NCBI GenBank assembly: GCA_027623235.1
Contig: JAQBVJ010000009.1
Span: 1 to 64,000, forward strand
Source: Planctomycetota bacterium
GTDB lineage: Bacteria; Planctomycetota; Planctomycetia; Planctomycetales; Planctomycetaceae
Length of the DNA: 64,000 nucleotides
Reading direction: 5' to 3'
Positions within the stretch are counted from its first letter, which is position 1. Every line of letters begins with the position of its first letter. Below the pieces are notes generated by a model that made no database searches, was not told where the DNA came from, and saw only the letters and a list, made by a program, of their open reading frames with translations. Position numbers and translations under genes: made by a program. This document shows, one piece after another, positions 1 through 9,430 of the stretch.

Positions 1-8
1 CAGAAACG

Positions 9-143
9 TCAGCCCACAAGCAGGTCTTCATTTACGAACACGATCCTCAGAATCGCTCGTTTTCCCGCGAATTCCAGCAGCCCGGGAATTGCTGCCATCA
101 GCGCAACGACAACAAGCAGCAGGTTACGAGTACGATCTTTCAT
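9..143 (-). CDS. small hypothetical membrane protein (44 aa)
   Basis: A short ORF with an ATG at 143 and TGA at 9-11. It encodes a basic N-terminus (MKDRTRN) followed by one hydrophobic stretch (LLLVVVALMAAIPGLL) and a short polar tail. A GGAGA Shine-Dalgarno-like motif sits about 7 nt before the ATG, which is the main reason to believe in it. It lies 57 nt downstream of rnhA on the same strand, so it may be the last gene of the infA-rnhA cluster. I recognise no family. A single-pass membrane peptide is the only structural inference, and a chance ORF is possible. Confidence 0.4.
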   Translation of the reverse strand: MKDRTRNLLLVVVALMAAIPGLLEFAGKRAILRIVFVNEDLLVG

Positions 144-200
144 TGGATTCTCCAGAACGAGATTGATGGCCCACCGCCGGAAGTGTAGCAGGACGAAGCC

Positions 201-683
201 TCAACGATGCTTGAATCCTGCCGCGGCCTCAACAGCAAGCTCGTCGCAGCGTTCGTTTTCGGGATGGCCGCTGTGTCCCTTCACGACTTGAAAAGTGACT
301 CGGTGTTTCGCCAGCAGTGCGTCAAGCTCCTGCCAGAACTCCACGTTCTTCAGCGGCATCCACTTTTTGCCTTCTTTGCGCTGCCAGCCGTTTTTTTTCC
401 AGTTCGGAAGCCACTCGGAACACCCCTTCGCCACATAAGTGCTGTCGGTGATGACCTGGACTCGGGTCGGCCGGGTGAGAGCGTTCAGGCCAGCAATCAC
501 GGCCTGAAGTTCCATCTGATTGTTTGTCGTCTCGGCCGCGCCGCCAGAGAGTTCCTTGTCGGTGCCGCTGGCCGGGTGCCGCAGGATGCAACCCCATCCG
601 CCCGGTCCGGGATTTCCGCTACAGGCTCCGTCGGTGTAGAGCAGGACGTCAACTGCGGTCCTGGTGGAAGACGAATCGGCCAT
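201..683 (-). CDS. rnhA: ribonuclease HI
   Basis: Endonuclease that cuts the RNA strand of RNA-DNA hybrids, removing R-loops and primers in the cytoplasm. The 160 residues match the usual length of the family. All signature parts are visible: TDGACSGNPGPGGWG carrying the first catalytic Asp, NNQMEL with the catalytic Glu, TDSTYV with the next Asp, and KGHSGHPENERCDELA with the His and final Asp. The handle region (WLPNWKKNGWQRKEGKKW) indicates the bacterial HI type. I chose the ATG at 683 because it overlaps the stop of the upstream gene (TAATG), which suggests translational coupling. A GTG three codons earlier is the alternative. Confidence 0.95.
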   Translation of the reverse strand: MADSSSTRTAVDVLLYTDGACSGNPGPGGWGCILRHPASGTDKELSGGAAETTNNQMELQAVIAGLNALTRPTRVQVITDSTYVAKGCSEWLPNWKKNGWQRKEGKKWMPLKNVEFWQELDALLAKHRVTFQVVKGHSGHPENERCDELAVEAAAGFKHR

Positions 684-880
684 TACGCCCACGGGTTTCT
701 GAGGCTGCGGTTAACCATGAATCCGATGATGAACCCGATGCCGGCTCCAATTAAACCGTAAACGACGAACTTGCTGTCATCGCGCGGAGACCGTTTGCGT
801 GCGACAATTGCCCCTGCCAGCCCGCCGGTTATAGCGCTTACGACTGCTTTAGTCAGACGTTTTTCGAGGCCCGGTCGCAC
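683..880 (-). CDS. small glycine-zipper membrane protein (65 aa)
   Basis: Encodes two hydrophobic glycine-rich segments (AITGGLAGAIVA and YGLIGAGIGFIIGFMV) joined by a basic loop, a glycine-zipper-like hairpin expected to sit in a membrane. The GTG start at 880 is chosen because an AGGAGG ribosome-binding site lies 5 nt upstream. A TTG at 898 that overlaps the infA stop is less likely. The stop overlaps the rnhA start (TAATG). It lies between infA and rnhA on the same strand, so it is probably co-transcribed with both. I recognise no function. Confidence 0.6.
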   Translation of the reverse strand: MRPGLEKRLTKAVVSAITGGLAGAIVARKRSPRDDSKFVVYGLIGAGIGFIIGFMVNRSLRNPWA

Positions 881-894
881 GTCGCCTCCTTCGC

Positions 895-1637
<743 letters not shown>

Positions 1638-2135
1638 GTGCCGGCCATTACTCAGAAAACGACGATGGTGAGGAAGGAAGATACGAAACCAGACTGGTTC
1701 GTCATCGACGCTGACGGGCAACTTGTCGGCCGCCTCGCAACGCAGATCGCTACTGTCCTGATGGGCAAACATAAACCAGACTACACGCCGCACGTCGAAT
1801 CGGGTGATTTTGTCGTCGTCGTGAATGCGAAGCTCGTACGATTTTCCGGAAAACCGGCCAGGCACGACTGGCATCCTCACTTTACGACGAAGTTCGATTT
1901 CCGGACGTACGAACGGTACTCAGGCTATCCGGGTGGCCGGAAAGTCTTCACGGCGACTCAGTTGCTTGACAAGAAGCCGGAGATGATCCTCCACGAGGCC
2001 ATTCGCCGGATGCTGCCAAAGAACAAGCTGGGAGCACACATGCTCAAAAAGCTGCGTCTGTTCAATGAAGCCGATCACGATCACCAGTCTCAGCAGCCTC
2101 AGCCGTTTCCGGAGCACCTTCTTCCGAAGAAGTAG
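1638..2135 (+). CDS. rplM: 50S ribosomal protein L13
   Basis: Early-assembly protein of the large subunit. The L13 fold is clear: DWFVIDADGQLVGRLATQIA, then the loop MGKHKPDYTPHVESGDFVVVVNA, followed by RHDWHPHFTTKFDFRTYERYSGYPGG and the closing LHEAIRRMLPKNKLGAHMLKKLRLF. The 165 residues are slightly longer than the usual ~142 because of an N-terminal lead-in and a Gln/Pro/His-rich tail. I took the GTG at 1638, which has AGGGAA about 9 nt upstream; the ATG at 1665 is an alternative. It is followed 75 nt later by rpsI, the usual pairing. Confidence 0.96.
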   Translation: MPAITQKTTMVRKEDTKPDWFVIDADGQLVGRLATQIATVLMGKHKPDYTPHVESGDFVVVVNAKLVRFSGKPARHDWHPHFTTKFDFRTYERYSGYPGGRKVFTATQLLDKKPEMILHEAIRRMLPKNKLGAHMLKKLRLFNEADHDHQSQQPQPFPEHLLPKK

Positions 2136-2210
2136 TGCATTGGCTGCGTGAAATAACAAATCAGCTTTCTGAGGCCGGTCACGACCGGCACAAATTAACC
2201 GGGGAATTGA

Positions 2211-2963
2211 ATGAGTACTGACACTCCTGCTCCTGATGAAGGTCAGACACCGGAAGAAGAACTGCAGGCTGCTGCTCCAGCAGCTCCGGGTGAAGAAGAA
2301 TCTGCTCCGGCCGAAGAAGCGCCGGTTGCTGAAGCGCCGGTTGCTGAAGCGCCGGTTGCTGAAGCGCCGGTTGCTGAAACGCCGGTTGCTGAAACGCCGG
2401 TTGCTGAAACGCCTGTTGCTGAAGAGGCTGCTGGCGATGACGAAGCCGCTGCTGGCGAGGGCGATGGCGAAAGCAGCGACGCTGGAAGCGATCTTCCTGA
2501 GCTGAAGCTCGGTGAAGGAGCTCCCGAAGAAGAAGTCATCAAGATGCCGACGATCATTCGTGGCAAGATTGACAAGGACGGCACAGCGATTGGAACCGGA
2601 CGACGCAAGACTTCCGTCGCCCGGGTCCGCATCAAAGAAGGCGACGGAAAATTCGTCGTGAACGGCAAGCCGTTTGACGAATTCTTCGCCATTGAGCGTG
2701 ACCAGAAAATGGTTCAGGCTCCGCTTCGTGCGACTTCGACCCGTAATGACGTTGATGTGTGGGTGCGAGTGCATGGTGGCGGCACAACCGGCCAGACGGG
2801 AGCCGTTGTTCTTGGCGTGGCCCGGGCCCTGGAAGCTCGCGACAATTCCTGCCACCACATTCTTGCTCACGCTGGCTTTCTGACTCGAGACAGCCGAATG
2901 GTCGAGCGGAAGAAGTACGGTCTCCGCAAAGCTCGCCGTGCCAGCCAGTTCTCAAAACGCTGA
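2211..2963 (+). CDS. rpsI: 30S ribosomal protein S9 with repetitive acidic N-terminal extension
   Basis: Small-subunit protein whose C-terminal tail reaches the P-site tRNA. The S9 domain fills residues ~115-250, from [18 protein letters not shown] through LGVARALEA to [24 protein letters not shown]; the basic tail is intact. Before it lie ~110 extra residues rich in Ala, Pro and Glu, including four APVAE and three TPVAE units encoded by a 15-bp tandem repeat. Most bacterial S9 proteins are ~130 residues, so the extension nearly doubles the size. The ATG has a GGGGAA motif 6 nt upstream. The gene ends the rplM-rpsI unit before a terminator. Confidence 0.95.
   Translation: MSTDTPAPDEGQTPEEELQAAAPAAPGEEESAPAEEAPVAEAPVAEAPVAEAPVAETPVAETPVAETPVAEEAAGDDEAAAGEGDGESSDAGSDLPELKLGEGAPEEEVIKMPTIIRGKIDKDGTAIGTGRRKTSVARVRIKEGDGKFVVNGKPFDEFFAIERDQKMVQAPLRATSTRNDVDVWVRVHGGGTTGQTGAVVLGVARALEARDNSCHHILAHAGFLTRDSRMVERKKYGLRKARRASQFSKR
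2319..2423 (+). repeat. 15-bp coding tandem repeat in rpsI (7 units)
   Basis: Seven consecutive 15-bp units of the form (G/A)CGCCGGTTGCTGAA encode APVAE four times and then TPVAE three times. The units are nearly identical at the DNA level, and only one differs elsewhere (CCTG for CCGG). This suggests recent slippage-type expansion. The period is a multiple of three, so copy changes keep the S9 frame. Confidence 0.95.
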
Positions 2964-2995
2964 GTCCGGCATTACGAAGAGAAGTTCAATCGAGA

Positions 2996-3027
2996 GCCTG
3001 ACCTGTTTCGCAGGTCGGGCTTTTTTT
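2996..3027 (+). terminator. intrinsic terminator after rpsI
   Basis: A 10-bp stem (GCCTGACCTG pairing with CAGGTCGGGC, one G-T pair) with a TTTC loop is followed at once by seven T residues. It lies 32 nt past the rpsI stop and ends the rplM-rpsI unit. Confidence 0.92.
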
Positions 3028-3145
3028 GTGATTGGTGTTTGAGCTGCAGCTGCTTCAGCGGGCAACACTAAAAAGTGTGAGCGAAGGACAATGGCCGCGA
3101 AGTTTTTTGCCACACGTTTTTCACACTGGTTAACGCTTCGAGCTC

Positions 3146-4870
3146 CTACTGGCGAGTCGCTTGAACGCGTCCCTGGTTTGGATCGGCATTCACGCCTCCG
3201 GCTGTCACTTTCAGAATGAGCCAGGACCCGGATCGGAACGCGACCGGGTATCGCCAGGGAAACGAATTTCTCGGCCGGTATTTCGGCGGAGGAGCATTCC
3301 CGCCGTCGGGGCCGACAGCGCGAGCATCCTCACCGTTCATTTGAAGGCTGCTTACCAGGTCCAGGACGATAAATCTCGGTCGGCTCGACATCGCTTCGCG
3401 AATGACTTCTCTCTGCTTGTCCGGAAAAAACACCAGCGTCTCGAAGAAGTATGCGTATCGAGACGGCGGTAGAAGATTTAGTCGCCGGTAAAGGGACACC
3501 GCGTCACTGTTGAAGACGAGCACGTCTTTGCCGCGGACGTCCTGTTGCTTCAGAAATTCCGACACAGCTTGCAGGTCGGTTTGGCGTGGGTTGTCGAAGT
3601 GAGTCAACTGGTCCTGCACTTCCGGCGAGACTTCAGGAGAAACGCACGCTCTCCAGGCTGGCAGAGATTTCAGTTGCAGAAACGGTGACGTCGCCACAAC
3701 GAGCACGCCCAACAGCATGGCCAGAAACCGGCCGATCGATTTGTTCTTTGCTCCGGCGATCGCGTGACCACAAACGACAACCGCGAGCACGATGCCCGGT
3801 GCGTGGACATAGTCGAAAAGATGCTGCAACAGAAATGCCTGCCCGACCCACACGAGGTAGACGCTCGCCAGGACAAGCGATACGCGATCACATCGTGGAT
3901 TTGGCGAATCTGTGTCCGCTGAAAATCGATTGCCGATTCGCTTCAGGCTGATTGGCACTGCGACCAGGTGCAGGAAGATCCACGGCGAAAATCGAATCAC
4001 CATCGACTTGAATCGGGGAAAGTCCCAGTTCTCCCGGCCGGCTTCCAGGTATCTCGGATTCCAGTTGAGCAGCGTGTCAATCAGGTACGGCCAGGCTCCC
4101 GTTGCAGCGAGCCAGGCAAAACCCGCTCCGCCCGCGACTGCTCCGCCCGCAAGCAGCCCGAGCGAATCCGCCATCGTTCGCCGCAGCCCAACCGTTCGGC
4201 TGAGCGTGCAGAGCCAGGCAGTAATCGTGACGAGCAGGACGTAAGGCTTAATCCAGATGCCGACTCCCCACACAAGACCTTCGGCGAGACTCCACAAAGC
4301 GAGCTTGCCGCGAGAGCATTCAGACTCCGCCCGCTCCCGTTGCCGGAGCCTCATCCAGACACCAGCCATGGCCGGCGTCAGCATCCACATGTCGCGCTGG
4401 CAATGACACCACTCGGACGTGCCCAGGTAAAACATCGAGCAGGCAAGCACCGTCCACATCGCGCTGCCGGCCGACCCGCCTGCCATCTTCAGAAGTCGAA
4501 ACACGAGGCTCATCAAAACGGCGAATGACAGCAGGTCAAATGCGCGGAGGGCTTCGGAACTGCTGCCCGCCACAGCTCTCACGATGAGGTGAATCCAGAC
4601 GACGCCGGGCAGGTTCGGCTCCAGAACGTCTCGATAAAGCACGCCCCCATCGGAGACCAGCCACGCCTGAAGATCAAACATCTCCGCGTCATTCGTCTCC
4701 GGCATACGGAGAAACATTGGCACCGCAATTACCAGCCAGGCGACCAACAGGAAACCAGGTATTGCCCCGCCGGATGGCGCAGCCGCGATCGGCAGTTGCT
4801 GCGTGTCGTCATGCTGAGGTATTTCAGGATCTGGACTGCTCACAGCGATCTCATCTGAGTTCCGTGCCAT
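3146..4870 (-). CDS. GT-C-like polytopic membrane protein (putative glycosyltransferase, 39-type)
   Basis: A 574-residue protein with about ten to twelve hydrophobic segments starting near residue 37 (GAIPGFLLVAWLVIAVPMFL) and a soluble C-terminal part. Just after the first segment is NDAEMFDLQAWLVSDGGVLYRDVLEPNLPG. The acidic pair followed by a G-x-L-Y-R-D stretch is typical of lipid-linked-sugar-dependent GT-C enzymes of the PMT/ArnT group, where such acidic residues sit in the first extracytoplasmic loop. If so, it would transfer a sugar from a polyprenyl donor at the outer face of the membrane; the substrate cannot be told. It stands alone, convergent with rpsI. Confidence 0.55.
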   Translation of the reverse strand: MARNSDEIAVSSPDPEIPQHDDTQQLPIAAAPSGGAIPGFLLVAWLVIAVPMFLRMPETNDAEMFDLQAWLVSDGGVLYRDVLEPNLPGVVWIHLIVRAVAGSSSEALRAFDLLSFAVLMSLVFRLLKMAGGSAGSAMWTVLACSMFYLGTSEWCHCQRDMWMLTPAMAGVWMRLRQRERAESECSRGKLALWSLAEGLVWGVGIWIKPYVLLVTITAWLCTLSRTVGLRRTMADSLGLLAGGAVAGGAGFAWLAATGAWPYLIDTLLNWNPRYLEAGRENWDFPRFKSMVIRFSPWIFLHLVAVPISLKRIGNRFSADTDSPNPRCDRVSLVLASVYLVWVGQAFLLQHLFDYVHAPGIVLAVVVCGHAIAGAKNKSIGRFLAMLLGVLVVATSPFLQLKSLPAWRACVSPEVSPEVQDQLTHFDNPRQTDLQAVSEFLKQQDVRGKDVLVFNSDAVSLYRRLNLLPPSRYAYFFETLVFFPDKQREVIREAMSSRPRFIVLDLVSSLQMNGEDARAVGPDGGNAPPPKYRPRNSFPWRYPVAFRSGSWLILKVTAGGVNADPNQGRVQATRQ

Positions 4871-5095
4871 TTTCCTTGCAGCCAGATTACGAGTGCCTCG
4901 CCGCGACAGGCTACCCGGCGATGACAGTTTCCGACGGCTTCCGGCGTATTTGATCGGCGGATCCCGTCAGACCTGCCAATCAGGAATTGACGGTTGGAGG
5001 CGGCGAACGTACGATATAAACCACGTTTGATGCGTTCCCGCCGCTGGCCCTCTGACCTCCTTGCCGGCTTATTCCTACCTGAAACGAGGCAGCTC

Positions 5096-8083
5096 ATGTC
5101 GGATTTCGACGCCGCTGCATTCTTGCGCACGCGAAGCGTGTTGATTCTGAACACGGATCCGGACGTTCGACGCCGATCTGCGGCGAAAGCGTTCAGTACA
5201 AATAACCTTTGGTTTCGCTCCATTCTAAGTCGAGCCATCGCGTGGCTCGTTCTCTGCGCAGGCGTTGTGAGCTCATTCGATTCCGCGACGGCTCTGGCTC
5301 AGGAACCGCTGCACGTTCGGATTAACCAGATTGTTGAAAATTCGACACTCGGACCGCGGGGTGAGAAAGCTGGCGACCTTGCGTTTCTGCGCCGAATTCA
5401 CCTCGACCTGACCGGGCGAATTCCGTCCATTGATCAGGCTCGAGCGTTCCTTGCTGACGCAGCACCAGACAAGCGAACAAAGGAAGTCGATCGGCTGCTG
5501 GCGAGCCCCGATTACGCGCGCCACATGGCTCTCGTTTTTGACGTCATGTTGATGGAACGTCGCGGCGGTGTGCATGTGAAATCGGACGAACTGCAAGCCT
5601 GGTTGCGAACGTCCTTTGAACAGAACCGGCCTTACCGAGAGATCGCTCGCGACTTCATCGCCGCTGACGGAACACCGGAGAAACAACGTCCGGCGTCCGC
5701 GTTCTTTCTGGAACGAGAAGTCGAGCCGAACCTGATCACGCGCGAAGTCGGCCGGATGTTTTTCGGGATCGACCTGCAGTGTGCTCAGTGCCACGACCAC
5801 CCGAACATCGACGACTATCTGCAGACCGACTACTACGGGCTCTTCGCCTTTGTCAGCCGCACCACGCTGTTTCGCCCGGATCCCAAACAGCCCGCAGTCC
5901 TCGCTGAAAGCCCGACCGGTGCCGCTTCGTTCAAGTCGGTTTTCACCGACCGCCAGGCAATCACGGGGCCGAGAGCTCCCGGCAGTGTCGAAGTCACCGA
6001 AGCCGCATTTTCTCCCGGCGACGAGTACAAAACCGAACCCGCGAAAAACGTCCGCGGCATCCCCAAATTCAGCCGCCGCGAGAAACTGGCCGAGCTGATC
6101 GGAGCTGGCGGCAACCGCTATTTCGACCGCAATATCGCGAACCGGTTGTGGGCGATCATGCTCGGCCGAGGCCTTGTCCACCCGGTGGACCAGCACCACT
6201 CAGACAACCCCCCGGCCATTCCCGAACTGCTCGATCTGCTCAGCACCGAGTTCGCGAGAACCGACTACAACGTCCGGTCGATGCTCCGTGAAATCGCGCT
6301 GACTGACATCTACCAGCGTTCCTTCCAGTTGCCGGCCAATCTCACGCTGTCCGTCGAGGTAGCCCGGAAGTCGATTCCCGAACTGCAACAACTCGCCGCA
6401 ACAACGAGCAAATCCGTCGACGAGAAGCGGACGGAATCGGACGCTCTCCTGGTGCAACTCGACGCCGCTCTCGCGGAGGCACGGCCGCTTCGTGTTGAGC
6501 TCGGGAAGGCGGTTGCTGCCGGACAGGCCGCCGCAAAAACACGAACCGACACGGCCACTGCCGTCGCTGCCGCACAGGCGAAGTTTGACGCGAAACAGAA
6601 ACAGGCGACTGCCGTTTCTGAAGTCGCAGAAAAAGCCAAAGCGGCTTCCGGGATTCTGACAGCCGACGCGGAGCTCGCCGCGGCGACGAAGACACTCGAA
6701 GCGAAAGCGGCCGCACTCGTCGCCGAGGCCACGAAGTTGAAAGCCGCCGTTGATGCCGCTCAGAAACCCGCAACGGCTGCCGAGGTCGCACTGGCTGCCG
6801 CCGCGACAGCGATCGAGCCTCACCGTGTGAAACTGGCCCCGTTCGAAGCAAAGATTCTGGAACGCCGTGCGGTGTTCATCGCCGCCCAGCGGGAGCTTTA
6901 CTCACGCCGCGAGACTCTACGCTCGACCGAACGCCGCGTCAGTTTTCTGGAAGCCCTCGTGGCACTCGACTCTTCCGAACGCCAGGTCGCGGCGCTGACA
7001 CAGGCTTTGCCGGCAACGACAGTAGCCGCGGAAATCGCACAGAAAGAAGCGACCGCAGCTCAGACCGCCCTCACTGCCGCGACGGCTGCGATGAAAACTG
7101 CCACGGAGACGGAAGCCACAACTGCCTCGATTCTTGCCGCGACGACGAAGGCAATTACTGAAAATCAGGCGGCAACGAAACTGGTTGGAGAGACACTCGC
7201 CAGTGCCCGCGCTTCGCTGAAGCAACTTCCGCAGGACGCCGACCTCACTGCGGCCGTTGCGAAACTCGACTCCTCCGCTGCTCGAATCGCGACAGAGCTC
7301 GCCGCGACTCAACAGGTTCTGCCGGCTCAAACGAAAGCTGCGGAGGATGCGAAGTCGGTTCTCGCAACGGCAACAGCTCAACTGGCAACAGCCACGACAA
7401 CTCAGCAGGCGGCGGCAAAGAAGAACACCGAGACCGCTGCAATGCTCACACAGACGAAAACGCAGCTCGCCGCCGCAACCGTTATTGCAAACGAGTCTTC
7501 AACCGCAGTCATCGCGCAGGCCACGGCGCAGTTCAACATCGCGTACGTCGACCCACTGACTCCGGAGCAACTGGCCGTTTCTATGATGCAGGCAACCGGC
7601 CGTGTCGAACAGCTTCGCGCCGGCGAGGCGGCTCGCATCAACAAAGCCGCTCCGCTTAGCGAAGCGGACCTGAAGGATGCGGCAAAGGTTGCCGCGCGTG
7701 AGAATGAAATCGATGAGGCGACATGGGCAAAGGCCGTCGCCAGCTCCGCCGGCTTCGTCAACCTGTTTGCCGGTCAGAAGGGTCAACCTCAAGATGCGTT
7801 TTTTGCGACCGTCGATCAGGCGCTGTTTTTCGCGAACGGAGGGGATGTTCAATCGTGGCTCGCACCGTCCGGCACGAACCTGACCGCGAGGGCTCTGAAG
7901 CTGGAGGAACCGAAGGCACTGGCCGAAGAGTTATACTTGAGTCTGTTCACTCGACTGCCCACCGATGAGGAAGTCCGTGAGACTGCAGACTACCTCGCGC
8001 AAAGAAAAGAAGAGCGATCGGCCGCCGTTCAGGAAATCGCCTGGGCTCTGATCACCTCTTCCGAATTCCGGTTTCATCATTAA
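5096..8083 (+). CDS. secreted DUF1549/DUF1553 protein with a large coiled-coil insertion
   Basis: A member of the planctomycete DUF1549+DUF1553 group, exported proteins thought to carry haem-like CxxCH centres. After a long leader ending in a signal-like segment (IAWLVLCAGVV...ALAQ), DUF1549 begins with FLRRIHLDLTGRIPS and contains CAQCHDHP. DUF1553 begins with NRLWAIMLGRGLVHP. It is then interrupted at residues ~420-810 by an Ala/Thr/Lys/Glu-rich heptad-like segment that should form a long coiled coil, and it resumes at DPLTPEQLAVSMMQATG, ending with LYLSLFTRLPTDEEV and SEFRFHH. I chose the ATG at 5096 over 4994 because it is closer to the signal peptide. It is followed by a DUF1501 gene 39 nt downstream. 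Confidence 0.85.
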   Translation: MSDFDAAAFLRTRSVLILNTDPDVRRRSAAKAFSTNNLWFRSILSRAIAWLVLCAGVVSSFDSATALAQEPLHVRINQIVENSTLGPRGEKAGDLAFLRRIHLDLTGRIPSIDQARAFLADAAPDKRTKEVDRLLASPDYARHMALVFDVMLMERRGGVHVKSDELQAWLRTSFEQNRPYREIARDFIAADGTPEKQRPASAFFLEREVEPNLITREVGRMFFGIDLQCAQCHDHPNIDDYLQTDYYGLFAFVSRTTLFRPDPKQPAVLAESPTGAASFKSVFTDRQAITGPRAPGSVEVTEAAFSPGDEYKTEPAKNVRGIPKFSRREKLAELIGAGGNRYFDRNIANRLWAIMLGRGLVHPVDQHHSDNPPAIPELLDLLSTEFARTDYNVRSMLREIALTDIYQRSFQLPANLTLSVEVARKSIPELQQLAATTSKSVDEKRTESDALLVQLDAALAEARPLRVELGKAVAAGQAAAKTRTDTATAVAAAQAKFDAKQKQATAVSEVAEKAKAASGILTADAELAAATKTLEAKAAALVAEATKLKAAVDAAQKPATAAEVALAAAATAIEPHRVKLAPFEAKILERRAVFIAAQRELYSRRETLRSTERRVSFLEALVALDSSERQVAALTQALPATTVAAEIAQKEATAAQTALTAATAAMKTATETEATTASILAATTKAITENQAATKLVGETLASARASLKQLPQDADLTAAVAKLDSSAARIATELAATQQVLPAQTKAAEDAKSVLATATAQLATATTTQQAAAKKNTETAAMLTQTKTQLAAATVIANESSTAVIAQATAQFNIAYVDPLTPEQLAVSMMQATGRVEQLRAGEAARINKAAPLSEADLKDAAKVAARENEIDEATWAKAVASSAGFVNLFAGQKGQPQDAFFATVDQALFFANGGDVQSWLAPSGTNLTARALKLEEPKALAEELYLSLFTRLPTDEEVRETADYLAQRKEERSAAVQEIAWALITSSEFRFHH

Positions 8084-8122
8084 ACACACTGTCCGTCTCG
8101 CAAAAAGAACAGGGACTGAATC

Positions 8123-9394
8123 ATGAAATGCCAATACTCCTGCCAGACCGGTGAGCACGTTCTTGCTCGACGCGACTTCCTGGGAATGCTCACCGGCGGC
8201 TTTGTTGTGGGTGGACTGGGTGCTCTCGCGACTCCCGCAGTTTCAGCGGTTCTCCAGAAAGAGCAGAAACGAGTCCTGGTCGTCTACATGGCCGGCGGCC
8301 TCAGCCAGCTGGAGAGCTGGGATCCAAAACCAAAGACCGACACGGGCGGACCGTTTCGGGCGATCCAGACAGCGACTCCGGGGACTCACATTTGCGAGCT
8401 CCTGCCGAAGACGGCTCTGCACATGGACAAGCTGGCCCTGGTCCGCAGCATCGACACCAAGAACGGCGATCACGGCAAGGGCAGCTACCAGATGACCTAC
8501 GGTCGGAACCAGATGCCGGGGGTCGAGTACCCACACATCGGAGCGGTCTCAGCCAAAGCTCTCGAGCGGTCCGACAATCCACTGCCGGGCCACATCCGGA
8601 TTCCTGGTGGCTCGCGAGGCAGCGATGCGGCTTACCTCGGTCCGAAATATGCCAGCATCGGCATGAACGGTAAGCCGCCAGCAAATTCTGCTCGTGCAGC
8701 AAATCTCACCGAACAGAACGACGCACTTCGGAATCAGTTCCGCCAGAAAGTCAACGACCGGTTTTCCCTGAAAAGGCGAACGGCCGAGACCGACGTTTAC
8801 ACGCAAAGCTATGAGCAGGCGAAGCAGCTGATGGAGAAGCGGGACGTTTTCGATGTCGAGAAGGAGCCTGCGGCCGAGCATGAAAAATACGGCAAGCACG
8901 ATTTCGGAAAGCACTGTCTGATGGCTCGCCGCCTGCTCGAAAACGGCATTCCGTTTGTCCAGATTTCTCACTCCAACTACGACACTCACAACGAGAATTT
9001 CAACTTCCATCTGGAACAACTCGGTGAGTTTGACCAGTCTTTTGCAACGCTCATCGGGGACCTCCATGAGCGAGGCCTGCTGAAGTCGACTCTCGTCGTT
9101 GTCATGTCCGAGTTCGGTCGCACTCCGCGAATCAACGCCCGCTTTGGCCGCGATCACTGGGGCACGGCCTGGTCCGTCTGCCTGGGTGGTGCGAAGATCC
9201 AGCCTGGAGCCGTTATCGGAAAGACCAATGAGAACGGCACGAAAGTGATCGACCGCGAAGTGGACCACGGCGATCTCTTCCACACGTACCTCTCCGCACT
9301 CGATCTGGATTCCCGAGGTTCATTCGACATCGGCGGCCGAGCTCAGCCGATGGCCGATCCGGCGGCCGGTCCGATTGATGAGCTCATTGTTTGA
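8123..9394 (+). CDS. Tat-exported DUF1501 protein
   Basis: A DUF1501 protein (423 residues), distantly related to the alkaline phosphatase/sulfatase fold and almost always encoded beside DUF1549/DUF1553 genes in planctomycetes. The N-terminus carries a twin-arginine leader (ARRDFLGMLTGGFVVGGLGALATPAVSA). The body shows the expected pattern: VLVVYMAGGLSQLESWDPKP, HICELLPKTALHMDKLALVRSI, KHCLMARRLLENGIPFVQI and LVVVMSEFGRTPRIN...GRDHWGTAW. An AGGGAC motif lies 8 nt before the ATG. It is probably co-transcribed with the gene upstream and the WD40 gene downstream. The enzymatic activity is not known. Confidence 0.88.
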   Translation: MKCQYSCQTGEHVLARRDFLGMLTGGFVVGGLGALATPAVSAVLQKEQKRVLVVYMAGGLSQLESWDPKPKTDTGGPFRAIQTATPGTHICELLPKTALHMDKLALVRSIDTKNGDHGKGSYQMTYGRNQMPGVEYPHIGAVSAKALERSDNPLPGHIRIPGGSRGSDAAYLGPKYASIGMNGKPPANSARAANLTEQNDALRNQFRQKVNDRFSLKRRTAETDVYTQSYEQAKQLMEKRDVFDVEKEPAAEHEKYGKHDFGKHCLMARRLLENGIPFVQISHSNYDTHNENFNFHLEQLGEFDQSFATLIGDLHERGLLKSTLVVVMSEFGRTPRINARFGRDHWGTAWSVCLGGAKIQPGAVIGKTNENGTKVIDREVDHGDLFHTYLSALDLDSRGSFDIGGRAQPMADPAAGPIDELIV

Positions 9395-9430
9395 TTTCGG
9401 ATTCCCAGGCGATCTTACAGGGGAACCTCG

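Noticed and set aside
2319..2423. CRISPR-like array
   Set aside because: The 15-bp units are directly adjacent with no spacers and are in frame in rpsI; no cas genes are present.
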